A stretch of DNA of 64,000 bases from Acidobacteriota bacterium (GCA_016712445.1 JADJRB010000001.1:1302001-1366000), one strand, 5' to 3'; numbered from the stretch's first letter, positions 42,347 to 51,461 are shown. A program made the numbers and translations. The notes: generated by a model from the letters alone, not told the origin.

Positions 42347-43474
42347 ATGCGGCGAACCTTGGTCAGCTTGTTCATCGGACTGAGCGCCGTCTGCTCAGCG
42401 ATGGCGCAGGTGCCGTCAGGAGACCTTCAAGCTCTGGAAGCCGCCAAGGCATCGGGGAGTCGTCAGCAAGTGATAACGGCCGCACGGCAACTTGCGGCGT
42501 CCGCAATGGCGCATCCCGAAGATCCTGAAGCAGGTCGTATCGCGTACTCTGCTGGCTGGCTGCTTTGTATCAATTTCAGCTGCAGGGATGCGATAAAGCC
42601 GGGCAAATTTGCTGCAACGCGCAGCGATGCGCCGATTGACGCAGTCGTGCTAGCGCCCTTTGCCGAGTACCGAGTCAAGGTCTCCAAGAAGTCAAAGCGT
42701 GCGCTTGCCGAGGCCCTGAGCTTGGTAGAGGCGAGCGAGCCAACGGATCTGACACTTTCTGCATTCCGTGAGTTGTATAGCCAAAGCCAGCTGGTTCGAG
42801 ATTCCAAGGCAACCGCAGAATGGGCGAGTCGCGCCCATCTTCACTTCGGCAGAGGCGGCGAGCCGTACGCTGAGTATTATTATGAATCTTTGTTTGTGCA
42901 GATCTCAGCTGAGTACGAGATACGGCCCCGCTCCAGTCAGATTGAAACTGTTGTGCGCGCTTCGGGCGAGCTGGCGCGCCGTCTGCTGGATTCGCCGGAT
43001 TCTCATACTGACTGGGTGGAGCGCAGTTATTGGGAAGCGACAGGCTGGGCAGAATTGATTCGGGCGCGCCTCGAGAGCGAAGGGCGCGATTATCTCTCAA
43101 GAGCAGACGCAGAAGCGATGCTGAAACTTGAATACACTGGGGATCGGCCTCTGCCTCCGCGGACCGTCACGAAGGGTTTGCGGGTTTGCGACGGGCACCT
43201 CATTGCTGCGGATTTTGACAAGGAGCCCATCCTTCCGGGTGGATACGCGTCTTTTGGTGCATTCGTGATCAAATTCTCGTTGCGAAACGGCGAGGTGATC
43301 AATCCGGAAATCATCGCAGCCTTGCCCCGTTCGGGCCTCACTCCAGAGCAAGCCGAGAGCCGGATAGCAAGATGGAGGTTTGAGCCGCAGGAGGACCCCG
43401 CAACGGCGAACTGCGCTCTCGACGCCGAAACGGGGGTCCTGACTCTAATCGTCCGCACGCTACGTGGCGGCTGA
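42347..43474 (+). CDS. Exported protein with TonB-like C-terminal segment, function unknown
   Basis: A 375-residue protein from ATG 42347 (GAGG seven bases before). A signal peptide ends near SAVCSAMA. The middle is helical and may hold TPR-like repeats (LQALEAAKASGSRQQVITAA, RALAEALSLVEASEP). The last about 80 residues (FVIKFSLRNGEVINPEIIAA, GLTPEQAESRIARWRFEPQ) resemble the C-terminal domain of TonB-like proteins. No TonB transmembrane anchor or proline linker is present. Base composition is visibly lower in GC than neighbours, with codons such as TAT, AGT and TCA. It interrupts the conserved trmB-rimP order, which suggests later insertion. Confidence 0.7.
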   Translation: MRRTLVSLFIGLSAVCSAMAQVPSGDLQALEAAKASGSRQQVITAARQLAASAMAHPEDPEAGRIAYSAGWLLCINFSCRDAIKPGKFAATRSDAPIDAVVLAPFAEYRVKVSKKSKRALAEALSLVEASEPTDLTLSAFRELYSQSQLVRDSKATAEWASRAHLHFGRGGEPYAEYYYESLFVQISAEYEIRPRSSQIETVVRASGELARRLLDSPDSHTDWVERSYWEATGWAELIRARLESEGRDYLSRADAEAMLKLEYTGDRPLPPRTVTKGLRVCDGHLIAADFDKEPILPGGYASFGAFVIKFSLRNGEVINPEIIAALPRSGLTPEQAESRIARWRFEPQEDPATANCALDAETGVLTLIVRTLRGG

Positions 43475-43546
43475 GGCCCTCGACACAATCCCCCTCGACA
43501 GAAGGCACGTTCGGGACTATTTAGCCGCCAAGTCGAAATATATCGG

Positions 43547-43580
43547 CGGCGGGTCCGGAAACGGGTCCGCCGTTTTTCTT
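43547..43580 (+). terminator. Strong intrinsic terminator with GAAA tetraloop upstream of rimP
   Basis: Bases 43547-43557 pair with 43562-43572 to give an 11-bp stem (two internal G-T wobbles) closed by the tetraloop GAAA (43558-43561). The run TTTTTCTTT follows. It ends the transcript of the exported protein gene and lies only 25 bases before rimP, so rimP-nusA needs a start site beyond it or regulated read-through. Confidence 0.88.
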
Positions 43581-43604
43581 TATCCGGGACCCGCCCGCCC
43601 TCGC

Positions 43605-44204
43605 ATGATCGCTCTGACCGAACAGGAACGCCGCCTGCTGGACATCATCCGCCCCGTCGCGGATGGCCTGCACATGGAGATCGTCCGCGTGCGGGTGACC
43701 GGCGGGCGCCGGCCTCACCTGCAGGTGATGGCGGAGCGGGCAGGGGGCGCGCCGACCGATGTCGAGGATTGCGCGCGCCTGAGCCGGGCGATGGGGCCCG
43801 TGCTCGAAGAGGCAGACCCGATCTCGGAAGCCTATATCCTCGAAGTGTCCACGCCGGGCATCGACCGGCCGCTGACCCGCCCCGGCGACTTCGGCCGCTG
43901 GATCGGCCATGCCGCCCGGGTCGAACTGGCGCGCCCGATTGACGGCCGGCGCCGCTTCACCGGCACCATCGTGTCGGAAGGCGACGACGGGGTACATATC
44001 GAACTCGACGACGAGACCGAACTGGTCGCCGCCGTCCACGAGATGAGCCGGGCGAGCCTTGTGCTGACCGACGAACTGATCGAGGCCGCGCGTGCCAGTG
44101 GCAACCTGCCGCCGCAGCCGGATGAAGATGACGACCTCGCCGATTTCGAGATCGACGAGACAGAAGACGACACAGACGAAGAAGAGACAGGAGATCTCCA
44201 ATGA
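43605..44204 (+). CDS. rimP: Ribosome maturation factor RimP
   Basis: A 199-residue 30S maturation factor. The N-domain (LDIIRPVADGLHMEIVRVRV) and the conserved VEDCARLSRAMGPVLEEADPI are followed by LEVSTPGIDRPLT, and then an SH3-like C-domain (GTIVSEGDDGVHIELDD). A very acidic tail of about 35 residues (DEDDDLADFEIDETEDDTDE) exceeds the common length. ATG 43605 is chosen since upstream sequence belongs to a terminator hairpin. The stop overlaps nusA (ATGA). Confidence 0.95.
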   Translation: MIALTEQERRLLDIIRPVADGLHMEIVRVRVTGGRRPHLQVMAERAGGAPTDVEDCARLSRAMGPVLEEADPISEAYILEVSTPGIDRPLTRPGDFGRWIGHAARVELARPIDGRRRFTGTIVSEGDDGVHIELDDETELVAAVHEMSRASLVLTDELIEAARASGNLPPQPDEDDDLADFEIDETEDDTDEEETGDLQ

Positions 44205-45964
44205 CCACCGTAGGCGTGTCCGCCAACCGGCTTGAAATCCTGCAGATCGCCAAGGCGGTCGCGGAAGAGAAATCGATCGACCAGCGCATCGTGATCGAAG
44301 CGATGCAGGAAGCCATCGAGAAAGCTGCCAAGGCGAAGTATGGCCAGGAGCACGACATCCGCGCCAAGATCGATCCCGCGACCGGCGAACAGACGCTGTG
44401 GCGCGTGCAGACGGTCGTCGCCGACGAAGCGTTTGAAGACGAAGCCAAGCAGCTGCGCCTTGCCGAGGCGAAGAAGATCGACGCGTCGCTCGAAGTCGGC
44501 AGCGAACTGAAGGAAGAGCTACCGCCGTTCGATTTCGGCCGTGTTGCCGCCCAGACCGCCAAGCAGGTCATCACGCAGAAGGTGCGCGATGCCGAGCGCG
44601 AGCGTCAGTACAATGAATACAAGGACCGCGTCGGCGAAGTCATCAACGGCATCGTCAAGCGCGTCGAATACGGCCACGTCATCGTCGACCTTGGCCGAGC
44701 CGAAGGCATCATCCGCCGCAACGACGGCATCCCGCGCGAGAACTTCCAGCCGAACGACCGCGTCCGCGCTTACCTCTACAAGGTCAGCCGCGAGCTGAAA
44801 GGCCCGCAGATCTTCCTGTCGCGCGCCGCGCCGGACTTCATGCGCAAGCTGTTCGCCCAGGAAGTGCCGGAAGTCTACGAAGGCGTCATCCAGATCAAGG
44901 CCTGTGCCCGCGATCCGGGTTCGCGCGCCAAGATCGGCGTGATCTCGAACGACTCCTCCATTGATCCCGTCGGCGCCTGCGTCGGTATGCGCGGTGCGCG
45001 CGTTCAGGCAGTTGTCGGCGAGCTTTCGGGCGAGAAGATCGACATCATCCCGTGGAATTATGACGCCGCCACGTTCATCGTGAACGCGCTGCAGCCGGCA
45101 GAAGTCTCGAAAGTGGTGCTCGACGAAGACGAGCGCCGCGTCGAAGTCGTCGTGGCCGACGACCAGTTCCCGCTGGCCATCGGCCGCCGCGGCCAGAACG
45201 TGCGCCTCGCTTCGCAGCTGACCGGTTGGCAGATCGACCTGATCACCGAGTCGGCCGACTCCGAGCGCTACCAGAAGGAATTCCAGGAGCGTACCGACCT
45301 CTTCATGAAAGCTCTGGATGCGGACGAAACGCTCGCCCAGCTCCTTGCCTCTGAAGGCTTCGAGTCGGTCGAGGAGATCGCCTTTGTCGCGCCGGAAGAC
45401 TTCATCACCATCGAAGGCTTCGACAAGGACGTCGCCGAGGAACTGCAGGAACGCGCCCGCGACTATCTTGAACAGCTCGCCGCCGAGAACGATGCGAAGC
45501 GCCGCGAACTCGGCGTCGAGGACGAGGTCATGGATCTCGAAGGCATGACGCCGTCCTTCGCCGTGAAGCTTGGCGAGCAGGGCGTGAAGACGGTGGAAGA
45601 CGTTGCCGGCCTCGTCCCGGACGACATCACCGGCTACCGCGAGCCTGGCCCCGATGGCAAACCGGTCTGGGTCGAGGGCATCCTGAAGAAGGGCGAAATG
45701 CGCAAGGACGACGCGCAGATGTTCATCATGAAGGCGCGCGTCATCGCGGGCTGGATCGAACAGGAAGCCGTAGACGCGCTGATCGCGCAGCAAGGCGGCG
45801 AAGAAGCGCCGGAACTCACCGAGGAAGAGCGCGCGCTGCTCGCCCTCGGCGAACTCGGCAATTCTGACGACGACGACGAAGATGCGCTCGCCGAGGAACT
45901 CGGCATCGACATTTCAGACCTGCAGACGGAGGGCGGCGATGAAGAAGCCGTACCCGAGCAGTGA
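44201..45964 (+). CDS. nusA: Transcription termination/antitermination protein NusA
   Basis: A 587-residue NusA with an RNA-polymerase-binding N-domain (1-135), S1 domain (about 140-205; GEVINGIVKRVEYGHVIVDL), KH1 and KH2 (about 235-345; DPVGACVGMRGARVQAVVGE, AIGRRGQNVRLASQLTGW), then two helical acidic repeats and an acidic tail (DDDDEDALAEELG). It controls pausing, termination and antitermination. It starts in an ATGA overlap with rimP and overlaps ylxR by 26 bases. Confidence 0.97.
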   Translation: MTTVGVSANRLEILQIAKAVAEEKSIDQRIVIEAMQEAIEKAAKAKYGQEHDIRAKIDPATGEQTLWRVQTVVADEAFEDEAKQLRLAEAKKIDASLEVGSELKEELPPFDFGRVAAQTAKQVITQKVRDAERERQYNEYKDRVGEVINGIVKRVEYGHVIVDLGRAEGIIRRNDGIPRENFQPNDRVRAYLYKVSRELKGPQIFLSRAAPDFMRKLFAQEVPEVYEGVIQIKACARDPGSRAKIGVISNDSSIDPVGACVGMRGARVQAVVGELSGEKIDIIPWNYDAATFIVNALQPAEVSKVVLDEDERRVEVVVADDQFPLAIGRRGQNVRLASQLTGWQIDLITESADSERYQKEFQERTDLFMKALDADETLAQLLASEGFESVEEIAFVAPEDFITIEGFDKDVAEELQERARDYLEQLAAENDAKRRELGVEDEVMDLEGMTPSFAVKLGEQGVKTVEDVAGLVPDDITGYREPGPDGKPVWVEGILKKGEMRKDDAQMFIMKARVIAGWIEQEAVDALIAQQGGEEAPELTEEERALLALGELGNSDDDDEDALAEELGIDISDLQTEGGDEEAVPEQ

Positions 45965-46622
45965 TCCCGGCCTGATCCCGGAAAATGAGGACGGCGACGA
46001 CGGCGATGCTTCGGCATCGCCTGAGCGCCAGTGTGCGGTGACCCGCGAGCGCCTCCCGCGCGAGGCGATGCTGCGCTTTGTTCTGTCGCCGGACAATGTG
46101 GTCACGCCGGATATCGCCGCCCGCCTTCCGGGCCGCGGCGTCTGGGTGTCGTCGGAACGCCGGCATGTCGACACAGCCGCCGCGAAAGGCGCATTCGCAC
46201 GCGGGTTCAAGTCCGCCGTGACTGTGCCGGACGGCTTGTCGGATCTCACCGAGCGGCTGCTTGTGAAGCGGTGCGTCGAGCTGCTGGGTCTTGCCCGTAA
46301 GGCAGGGCAGGCAATCCAGGGACATGACCAGGTGCGCGATGCGCTCCGCAGTGCCGAGCCCGCTTTCCTGCTGGAAGCTTCTGACGGTGCAGAGGATGGC
46401 CGCAAGAAGGTGTATTTTCTGGCGAAAGCCATATATAGCGACGTGAAAGTGGCCGGCGCGCTGAGTGCGCAGGAATTGGGCATGGCTTTCGGGCGTGACC
46501 GTGTGATACACGGCCTCGTCCGCAGGGGCGCCATCGCGAAGAACTGGGAAACCGCCTACCGGCGTCTCACCGGCTTTCGCCTGGCCCCTGAACTCGACTG
46601 GTTCCCAGGACCGGACCGATAA
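45939..46622 (+). CDS. ylxR: YlxR/DUF448 and L7Ae-like RNA-binding fusion protein
   Basis: A 227-residue protein with two nucleic-acid-binding parts. The YlxR domain (about 28-95) has RQCAVTRERLPREAMLRFV and PGRGVWVSSER. The L7Ae/L30e-like domain (about 105-180) has LLGLARKAGQAIQGHDQVRD. It sits between nusA and infB, as usual in alphaproteobacteria. ATG 45939 with GGAGG six bases before lies inside the end of nusA. YlxR proteins can modulate RNase P or transcription; the role here is unproven. Confidence 0.93.
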   Translation: MKKPYPSSDPGLIPENEDGDDGDASASPERQCAVTRERLPREAMLRFVLSPDNVVTPDIAARLPGRGVWVSSERRHVDTAAAKGAFARGFKSAVTVPDGLSDLTERLLVKRCVELLGLARKAGQAIQGHDQVRDALRSAEPAFLLEASDGAEDGRKKVYFLAKAIYSDVKVAGALSAQELGMAFGRDRVIHGLVRRGAIAKNWETAYRRLTGFRLAPELDWFPGPDR

Positions 46623-46677
46623 CGGAATCTGCCGGGCTGCATGGGCGGCCGGGCTCAGAATGTGATATGTAGGACGA

Positions 46678-49245
46678 ATGAGCGACAAAGACGATCAAGA
46701 CAATTCCGGTGGCCGCAAACCGCTGACCGTCGTGCGGAAAACCTCCGGCACGGTGAAGCAGAGTTTCAGCCACGGCCGCTCCAAGCAGGTGGTCGTTGAA
46801 ACCAAGAAACGCCGTCCGGTCACGGTAGGCGGCGCCCCCGGCACGCCTCAGGCGCCGGATCCGGCTGCTGACGCTGCCGCGTCGATGGAAGCCAAGCTGG
46901 TCGCCCTCGCGGCGAAGCTCGGCATTACCGTCAACGAGCTGAAAGCGCGCCAGAAGGTTCTTGACCAGCGCAAGTCCGAAGAGTCCGCCCGCGCCAAGGA
47001 CCTCGAGAAGGAAAAGGCCTCGCAGGACCGTCTGCGCACCGAACAGGAGCGCAAGGTCCAGGAAGCCCGCGAGCGCGAAGAGGCCGAAGCCCGCCGCAAG
47101 GCCGAAGAGGAAGCCCGCAAGGCAGCCGAAGCAGCCGCGCTCGCCGCGCCGCCTGAGCGCGCCGGTGAACGCCCCGCCAAGTCCCGTCCGCGCGCAGACG
47201 GCGCTGCCCCGGCAGCTGCAGTTCCTGCAGACGACGAGGCCGGACGCGTCAAACGCGGCGGCAAGGTGGTCAAGGATGACCGCGGCGCCGGTGACCGCGC
47301 GCGCGAAGCCGCGGCCCGCAGCCGCGATGCCGGTGCGCGCCGCCAGGGCAAGCTGACCATCGCTTCGGCTCTCGGGGATGACGCTGACCGCCAGCGCTCG
47401 CTCGCCTCGGTGCGCCGCGCCCGCGAACGCGAACGCGAACGCAAGATGGGCGGCGCAGACAGCCGCGACAAGGTTTCGATGGAAGTCACGCTTCCGGAAG
47501 CCATCACGCTGCAGGACCTCGCCGGGCGCATGAACGAGCGCGTCGCAGACGTTGTGAAGTTCATGTTCAAGCAAGGCGAAATGCTGCGCGGCAACGACAT
47601 CGTCGATGCTGACACCGCCGAGCTGATCGCCGCCGAATTCGGCCACACCGTGAAGCGCGTTTCGGAAGCCGACGTCGAGATCGGTCTCGAAGGCGTTGCC
47701 GACGATGACACCGACCTTCAGCCCCGCCCGCCGATCGTCACGATCATGGGCCACGTCGACCACGGCAAGACCTCGCTGCTGGACGCGCTGCGCAAGACCG
47801 ACGTCGTCTCCGGCGAGGCCGGCGGCATCACCCAGCATATCGGTGCTTACCAGGTGCAGCTGAAGTCGGGCGAGCGGATCACCTTCCTCGACACGCCCGG
47901 CCACGCGGCGTTCACCGCCATGCGCGCGCGCGGCGCCAATGCGACGGACATTGCGGTCCTCGTGGTCGCCGCCAATGATTCGGTGATGCCGCAGACAGTC
48001 GAATCCATCAATCACGCGAAGGCGGCCGGCGTTCCGATCATCGTCGCCGTGACCAAGACCGACCTTTATGATGCGAACCCGGACAAGGTCCTGACCGACC
48101 TTCTCCAGCACGACATCCAGGTCGAATCGATGGGCGGCGTGACGATGGCGGTGAAAGTCTCGGCGAAGACCGGTGAAGGGCTCGACGAACTCACCGACGC
48201 GATTTCGCTGCAGGCCGAAGTGCTCGAACTGAAAGCCAACCCGAACCGCGAAGCGGATGGTGTGGTGATCGAATCCAAGCTCGACAAGGGCCGTGGCCCG
48301 GTGGCCACCGTGCTGATCAAGCGCGGCACGCTGAAGCGCGGCGACATCGTTGTGGCCGGCGCCCAGTGGGGCAAGGTGCGCGCGCTCGTCGACGAGCGCG
48401 GCCAGCAGCTGTCCGATGCCGGCCCGTCGCTTCCGGTGGAAGTGCTCGGTCTCGACGGCGCGCCCGATCCGGGCGACGCGATGGTGGTCGTCGACAGCGA
48501 GTCGCGTGCCCGTGAGATCACGGAATACCGTGTGCGGAGCAAGCGCCAGATTGCCGGCAATGCCAACGTCGCGGCCCGCGCTTCGCTGGATCAGCTGATG
48601 AGCCGTCTCAAGGACGGCGCCATCGAAACCAGCGAAATGCCGGTGGTGCTGAAAGCCGACGTGCAAGGATCGGTGGAAGCCATCTCGATGTCGCTCGACC
48701 GGGTCTCCACCGAGGAAGTCCGCGCCCGCGTCATTCACGGCGCTGTCGGCGGAATCTCCGAGTCGGATGTCATGCTGGCCCGGTCCTCCAACGCGCCGAT
48801 CTTTGCGTTCAACGTCCGCGCCAACAAGCAGGCGCGCGACCTTGCCGAACGCGAAGGTGTCGAGATCCGCTACTACTCGGTCATCTACGACCTGATCGAG
48901 GACGTGAAGTCGACCCTGTCGGGCATGCTCGCACCGGAGAAACGCGAAACCTTCCTCGGTTACGCGGACATCCTCGAAGTGTTCAACATCACCAAGGTCG
49001 GCAAGGTTGCCGGTTGCCGTATCTCCGAGGGCAAGGTCCTTCGCGGCTGCGGCGTGCGTCTGCTGCGCGACAACGTGGTTATCCACGAAGGCCGCCTGAA
49101 GACGTTGAAACGCTTCAAGGACGAAGTGTCCGAGGTCAATGCAGGCATGGAGTGCGGCATGGCGTTCGAGCGCTATGACGACATCCGCGTCGGCGACAAG
49201 ATCGAGTGCTTCCAGGTAGAGGAAATCGCAAGGACGCTCGCTTAG
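46678..49245 (+). CDS. infB: Translation initiation factor IF-2
   Basis: An 855-residue GTPase that places initiator tRNA on the 30S subunit. The long charged N-terminal region (1-270) is rich in Arg, Glu and Ala repeats and includes an IF2_assoc-like segment. The G domain has G1 GHVDHGKTS, G3 DTPGHAAF and G4 TKTD. The beta-barrel and C-terminal domains follow to the end (KIECFQVEEIARTLA). It is full length for the family, 55 bases after ylxR. Confidence 0.98.
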   Translation: MSDKDDQDNSGGRKPLTVVRKTSGTVKQSFSHGRSKQVVVETKKRRPVTVGGAPGTPQAPDPAADAAASMEAKLVALAAKLGITVNELKARQKVLDQRKSEESARAKDLEKEKASQDRLRTEQERKVQEAREREEAEARRKAEEEARKAAEAAALAAPPERAGERPAKSRPRADGAAPAAAVPADDEAGRVKRGGKVVKDDRGAGDRAREAAARSRDAGARRQGKLTIASALGDDADRQRSLASVRRARERERERKMGGADSRDKVSMEVTLPEAITLQDLAGRMNERVADVVKFMFKQGEMLRGNDIVDADTAELIAAEFGHTVKRVSEADVEIGLEGVADDDTDLQPRPPIVTIMGHVDHGKTSLLDALRKTDVVSGEAGGITQHIGAYQVQLKSGERITFLDTPGHAAFTAMRARGANATDIAVLVVAANDSVMPQTVESINHAKAAGVPIIVAVTKTDLYDANPDKVLTDLLQHDIQVESMGGVTMAVKVSAKTGEGLDELTDAISLQAEVLELKANPNREADGVVIESKLDKGRGPVATVLIKRGTLKRGDIVVAGAQWGKVRALVDERGQQLSDAGPSLPVEVLGLDGAPDPGDAMVVVDSESRAREITEYRVRSKRQIAGNANVAARASLDQLMSRLKDGAIETSEMPVVLKADVQGSVEAISMSLDRVSTEEVRARVIHGAVGGISESDVMLARSSNAPIFAFNVRANKQARDLAEREGVEIRYYSVIYDLIEDVKSTLSGMLAPEKRETFLGYADILEVFNITKVGKVAGCRISEGKVLRGCGVRLLRDNVVIHEGRLKTLKRFKDEVSEVNAGMECGMAFERYDDIRVGDKIECFQVEEIARTLA

Positions 49246-49255
49246 TCTCTCAAGG

Positions 49256-49783
49256 ATGAGCGAGTCCCTTTCGGTTTCCGGCCGGCTGCAGAGCCGCGAT
49301 CTCAAGCAACTGGTCCGCATCAGCCGGTCCGGCACCGTGGGGCCAACCGCTCTCTACTATGCCGGCCTGACGGCGCCGTTCATCTCGGCCAGCGTGGCGC
49401 TGCTTTTCCGCGATATCGGGCGCGCGCTCGACTGGACGCCCTTCATCCAGCTGCTTGCCTCGGCAAACGTGGCTGCCTTCGCGGCGATTGCATGGTACAT
49501 CATCTTCATGCGCTGGTCTTATCGCAACCGGCCCGGGCGCGGCACTGAGCTCACCCTCGACACGCAGGTGACCGTTTCACCCGATGGCCTGTGCGTGCGG
49601 CGCGGCGCGGTCGAGACGCGTGTGCGCTGGGACGGCATCCGCCGCCTCACCGCCATCGACGGCCATACCGCGATATTCGCCAACGGCGCCGATGCGCTGA
49701 TCATTCCCGACGAATGGTTCGGCCGGGATCCTGCCCGCCGCACCGCTTTCAAAGACTACGTTACTTCAAGGATTGCCTCCTGA
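49256..49783 (+). CDS. YcxB-like membrane protein, function unknown
   Basis: A 175-residue protein with two transmembrane segments (about 36-52 and 65-85) and a cytosolic C-terminal domain, ELTLDTQVTVSPDGLCVRRG then VRWDGIRRLTAIDGHTAIF and DALIIPDEWF. This beta-rich end matches the YcxB-like C-terminal domain. No function is known. AAGG lies just before the ATG. It sits 10 bases after infB and its stop overlaps the rbfA start (TGATG), so it is cotranscribed with translation factors. Confidence 0.8.
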   Translation: MSESLSVSGRLQSRDLKQLVRISRSGTVGPTALYYAGLTAPFISASVALLFRDIGRALDWTPFIQLLASANVAAFAAIAWYIIFMRWSYRNRPGRGTELTLDTQVTVSPDGLCVRRGAVETRVRWDGIRRLTAIDGHTAIFANGADALIIPDEWFGRDPARRTAFKDYVTSRIAS

Positions 49784-50184
49784 TGGCCCGCAAGCCCTCC
49801 AATCCCGGCCTTCCGTCGCAGCGCCAGCTGCGCGCCGGTGAAATCATCCGCCACGCCCTCGCCGAGATCATCGCGCGGGAAGACCTGCGTGATCCTGAAC
49901 TCTCCGGCGTGCTCGTGACGGTGGGCGAAGTGCGCTGCTCGCCGGACCTGAAGCGCGCCAAGGTCTTCGTCACGCCGCTCGGCGACGATACGGAGGCCGG
50001 CCGCACGCGCCTTGCGGGCGCGCTGAACCGCGCGGCCACTTTCCTGCGTGGCCGGCTTGGCCGCGAAATCGAACTGAAGTTCACGCCCGAACTGCATTTC
50101 ATCGCCGACAAGTCCTATGACGAGGCGACCGCCATCGACCGGCTCTTGGCGGACCCCCGCGTGCGCCGCGATCTCGAGGATTGA
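49783..50184 (+). CDS. rbfA: 30S ribosome-binding factor A
   Basis: A 133-residue KH-like protein needed for late 16S rRNA processing and cold adaptation. SQRQLRAGEIIRHALAEIIA, DPELSGVLVTVGEVRCSPDLKRAKVFVTPLG and LKFTPELHFIADKSYDEATAIDRLL show the whole family profile. The ATG at 49783 shares a base with the preceding TGA. In relatives truB follows directly; here 1.9 kb of other genes intervene. Confidence 0.95.
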   Translation: MARKPSNPGLPSQRQLRAGEIIRHALAEIIAREDLRDPELSGVLVTVGEVRCSPDLKRAKVFVTPLGDDTEAGRTRLAGALNRAATFLRGRLGREIELKFTPELHFIADKSYDEATAIDRLLADPRVRRDLED

Positions 50185-50291
50185 TCGCCGGCCGGGCGTT
50201 TGCCGCGTTTCTGCCTTTATGCTTTGTCACTTGACGGGAACACCGCCGCTTCCGACAGGAAGGCAGGGCAGAAAGCTGGGAAAACACGGGC

Positions 50292-50909
50292 ATGAAACGC
50301 CAGACCATTGACCAGGAAGGCGCGCGCCAGGGCGAAGTCTCCGCCGCGTCGATCCAGATGGGAAATGACACCATCGCCGTGCGCCGCATCGCCACCATGT
50401 CGGTCGAGAAGCACGACTTTTTCCCATGGGATACCCCGGAGAACCGCAAGACGCAGAGCATCTACGCCACCAGCTGCGTCGGCTTCCTGTTCTTTGCCCT
50501 GGTCGCGCTTGCAATCGGCTATGTAAGCGGAAAACAACCTCATGCTGTCTATGCGGTACTGGGCGGTTGGTTCCTTCTGCTCGTTGGTCTGTTTCTCGGC
50601 GTGCGCGCCATGATGATTGCGCTCAAGCTGAAGAAGATGGAACCCTACTACCGCCTGCTGATCGGCACCTCCGACGGGCGCCAGATCCCGCTCGTCGACA
50701 ACAACCGCGACGTGCTCATCAAGATCCGCGACGTGGTGCTCCACAAGATGGACACCGGCGACGCCAGCGTCACCGGCGACTTTGACCTGAACCTTGATAT
50801 CGTGAACCTCCGCCTGCCGAAGGGCGCGGCCGCCCCGGCCCAGCCTGCCCGCGCGCGGCCGAGCGATGTGTTCGACGAGGAAGAAGACGCCCCTCCGGCC
50901 GGGAGCTGA
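50292..50909 (+). CDS. Membrane protein resembling DUF6232, function unknown
   Basis: A 205-residue protein. An N-terminal beta-type segment (SIQMGNDTIAVRRIATMSVE) precedes two transmembrane helices (about 58-78 and 85-107). A further domain, YYRLLIGTSDGRQIPLVDNN then VLIKIRDVVLHKM, follows, ending in an acidic, proline-rich tail. This order is like DUF6232 proteins, but I cannot confirm the match. It stands alone between rbfA and ohr. Confidence 0.65.
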   Translation: MKRQTIDQEGARQGEVSAASIQMGNDTIAVRRIATMSVEKHDFFPWDTPENRKTQSIYATSCVGFLFFALVALAIGYVSGKQPHAVYAVLGGWFLLLVGLFLGVRAMMIALKLKKMEPYYRLLIGTSDGRQIPLVDNNRDVLIKIRDVVLHKMDTGDASVTGDFDLNLDIVNLRLPKGAAAPAQPARARPSDVFDEEEDAPPAGS

Positions 50910-50933
50910 CCCGCCGGAGAGGCGCCGGTATCG

Positions 50934-51356
50934 TCAGACGATCTTCAGCGTGACATCGACATTGCCGCGCGTGGCGTTGGAATAGGGGCAGACCTGGTGG
51001 GTCGCCTCGACCAGTTTCTCGGCCGCATCCCGATCCGTGCCCGGCAGCGACACTTCCAGCGTCACTTCAAGGGCAAAGCCGGCACCTTTCGGGTTTTGGC
51101 CGATGCCGACATGCGCCGTCACCGCCGAGTCCGCAGGCACTTTCACACCGGTCTGGCTCGCCACGAATTTGAGCGCGGAGTGGAAGCACGCCGCATAGCC
51201 AGCCGCGAACAGCTGCTCTGGATTGGTACCCGGCCCGCCAGCGCCGCCGAACTCCTTGACGGTGTCGAGTGTCACGCTGAGGCGGCCATCATCCGTTGCG
51301 GCGGTGCCAGTGCGGCCGCCAGACGAGGTGGCATGTGCCGTGTAAAGAATGTTCAT
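50934..51356 (-). CDS. ohr: Organic hydroperoxide resistance protein (Ohr)
   Basis: A 140-residue thiol peroxidase of the OsmC/Ohr family, reducing organic hydroperoxides with lipoylated partners. The two redox cysteines are Cys57 (GYAACFHSAL) and Cys123 (HQVCPYSNATRGN). NPEQLFAAGYAACF is the Ohr-type signature rather than OsmC. ATG 51356 has GGAG six bases before. It lies just downstream of ohrR in the same direction, with a palindromic operator in between. Confidence 0.95.
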   Translation of the reverse strand: MNILYTAHATSSGGRTGTAATDDGRLSVTLDTVKEFGGAGGPGTNPEQLFAAGYAACFHSALKFVASQTGVKVPADSAVTAHVGIGQNPKGAGFALEVTLEVSLPGTDRDAAEKLVEATHQVCPYSNATRGNVDVTLKIV

Positions 51357-51392
51357 CGGGGTCTCCATGAGTTTCGATATCAGATATATATG

Positions 51393-51409
51393 ACACAATT
51401 AGATTGTGT
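51393..51409. promoter_or_regulatory. OhrR operator upstream of ohr
   Basis: ACACAAT (51393-51399) and ATTGTGT (51403-51409) form a perfect inverted repeat with the centre TAG, inside a strongly AT-rich tract in the ohrR-ohr gap. This fits the AT-rich palindromes bound by OhrR. It should repress ohr until peroxide oxidises the regulator. Confidence 0.8.
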
Positions 51410-51461
51410 GCAATATAAAAGCCCGCACATTTCCGTGATCGCCGCGCGGGCGCCTGTCCCG

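Noticed and set aside
46567..49335. A 922-codon open frame on the minus strand opposite infB
   Set aside because: It is the antisense shadow of infB. The protein is a His/Asp/Gly-rich low-complexity sequence without domains, a usual artefact of high-GC coding DNA.
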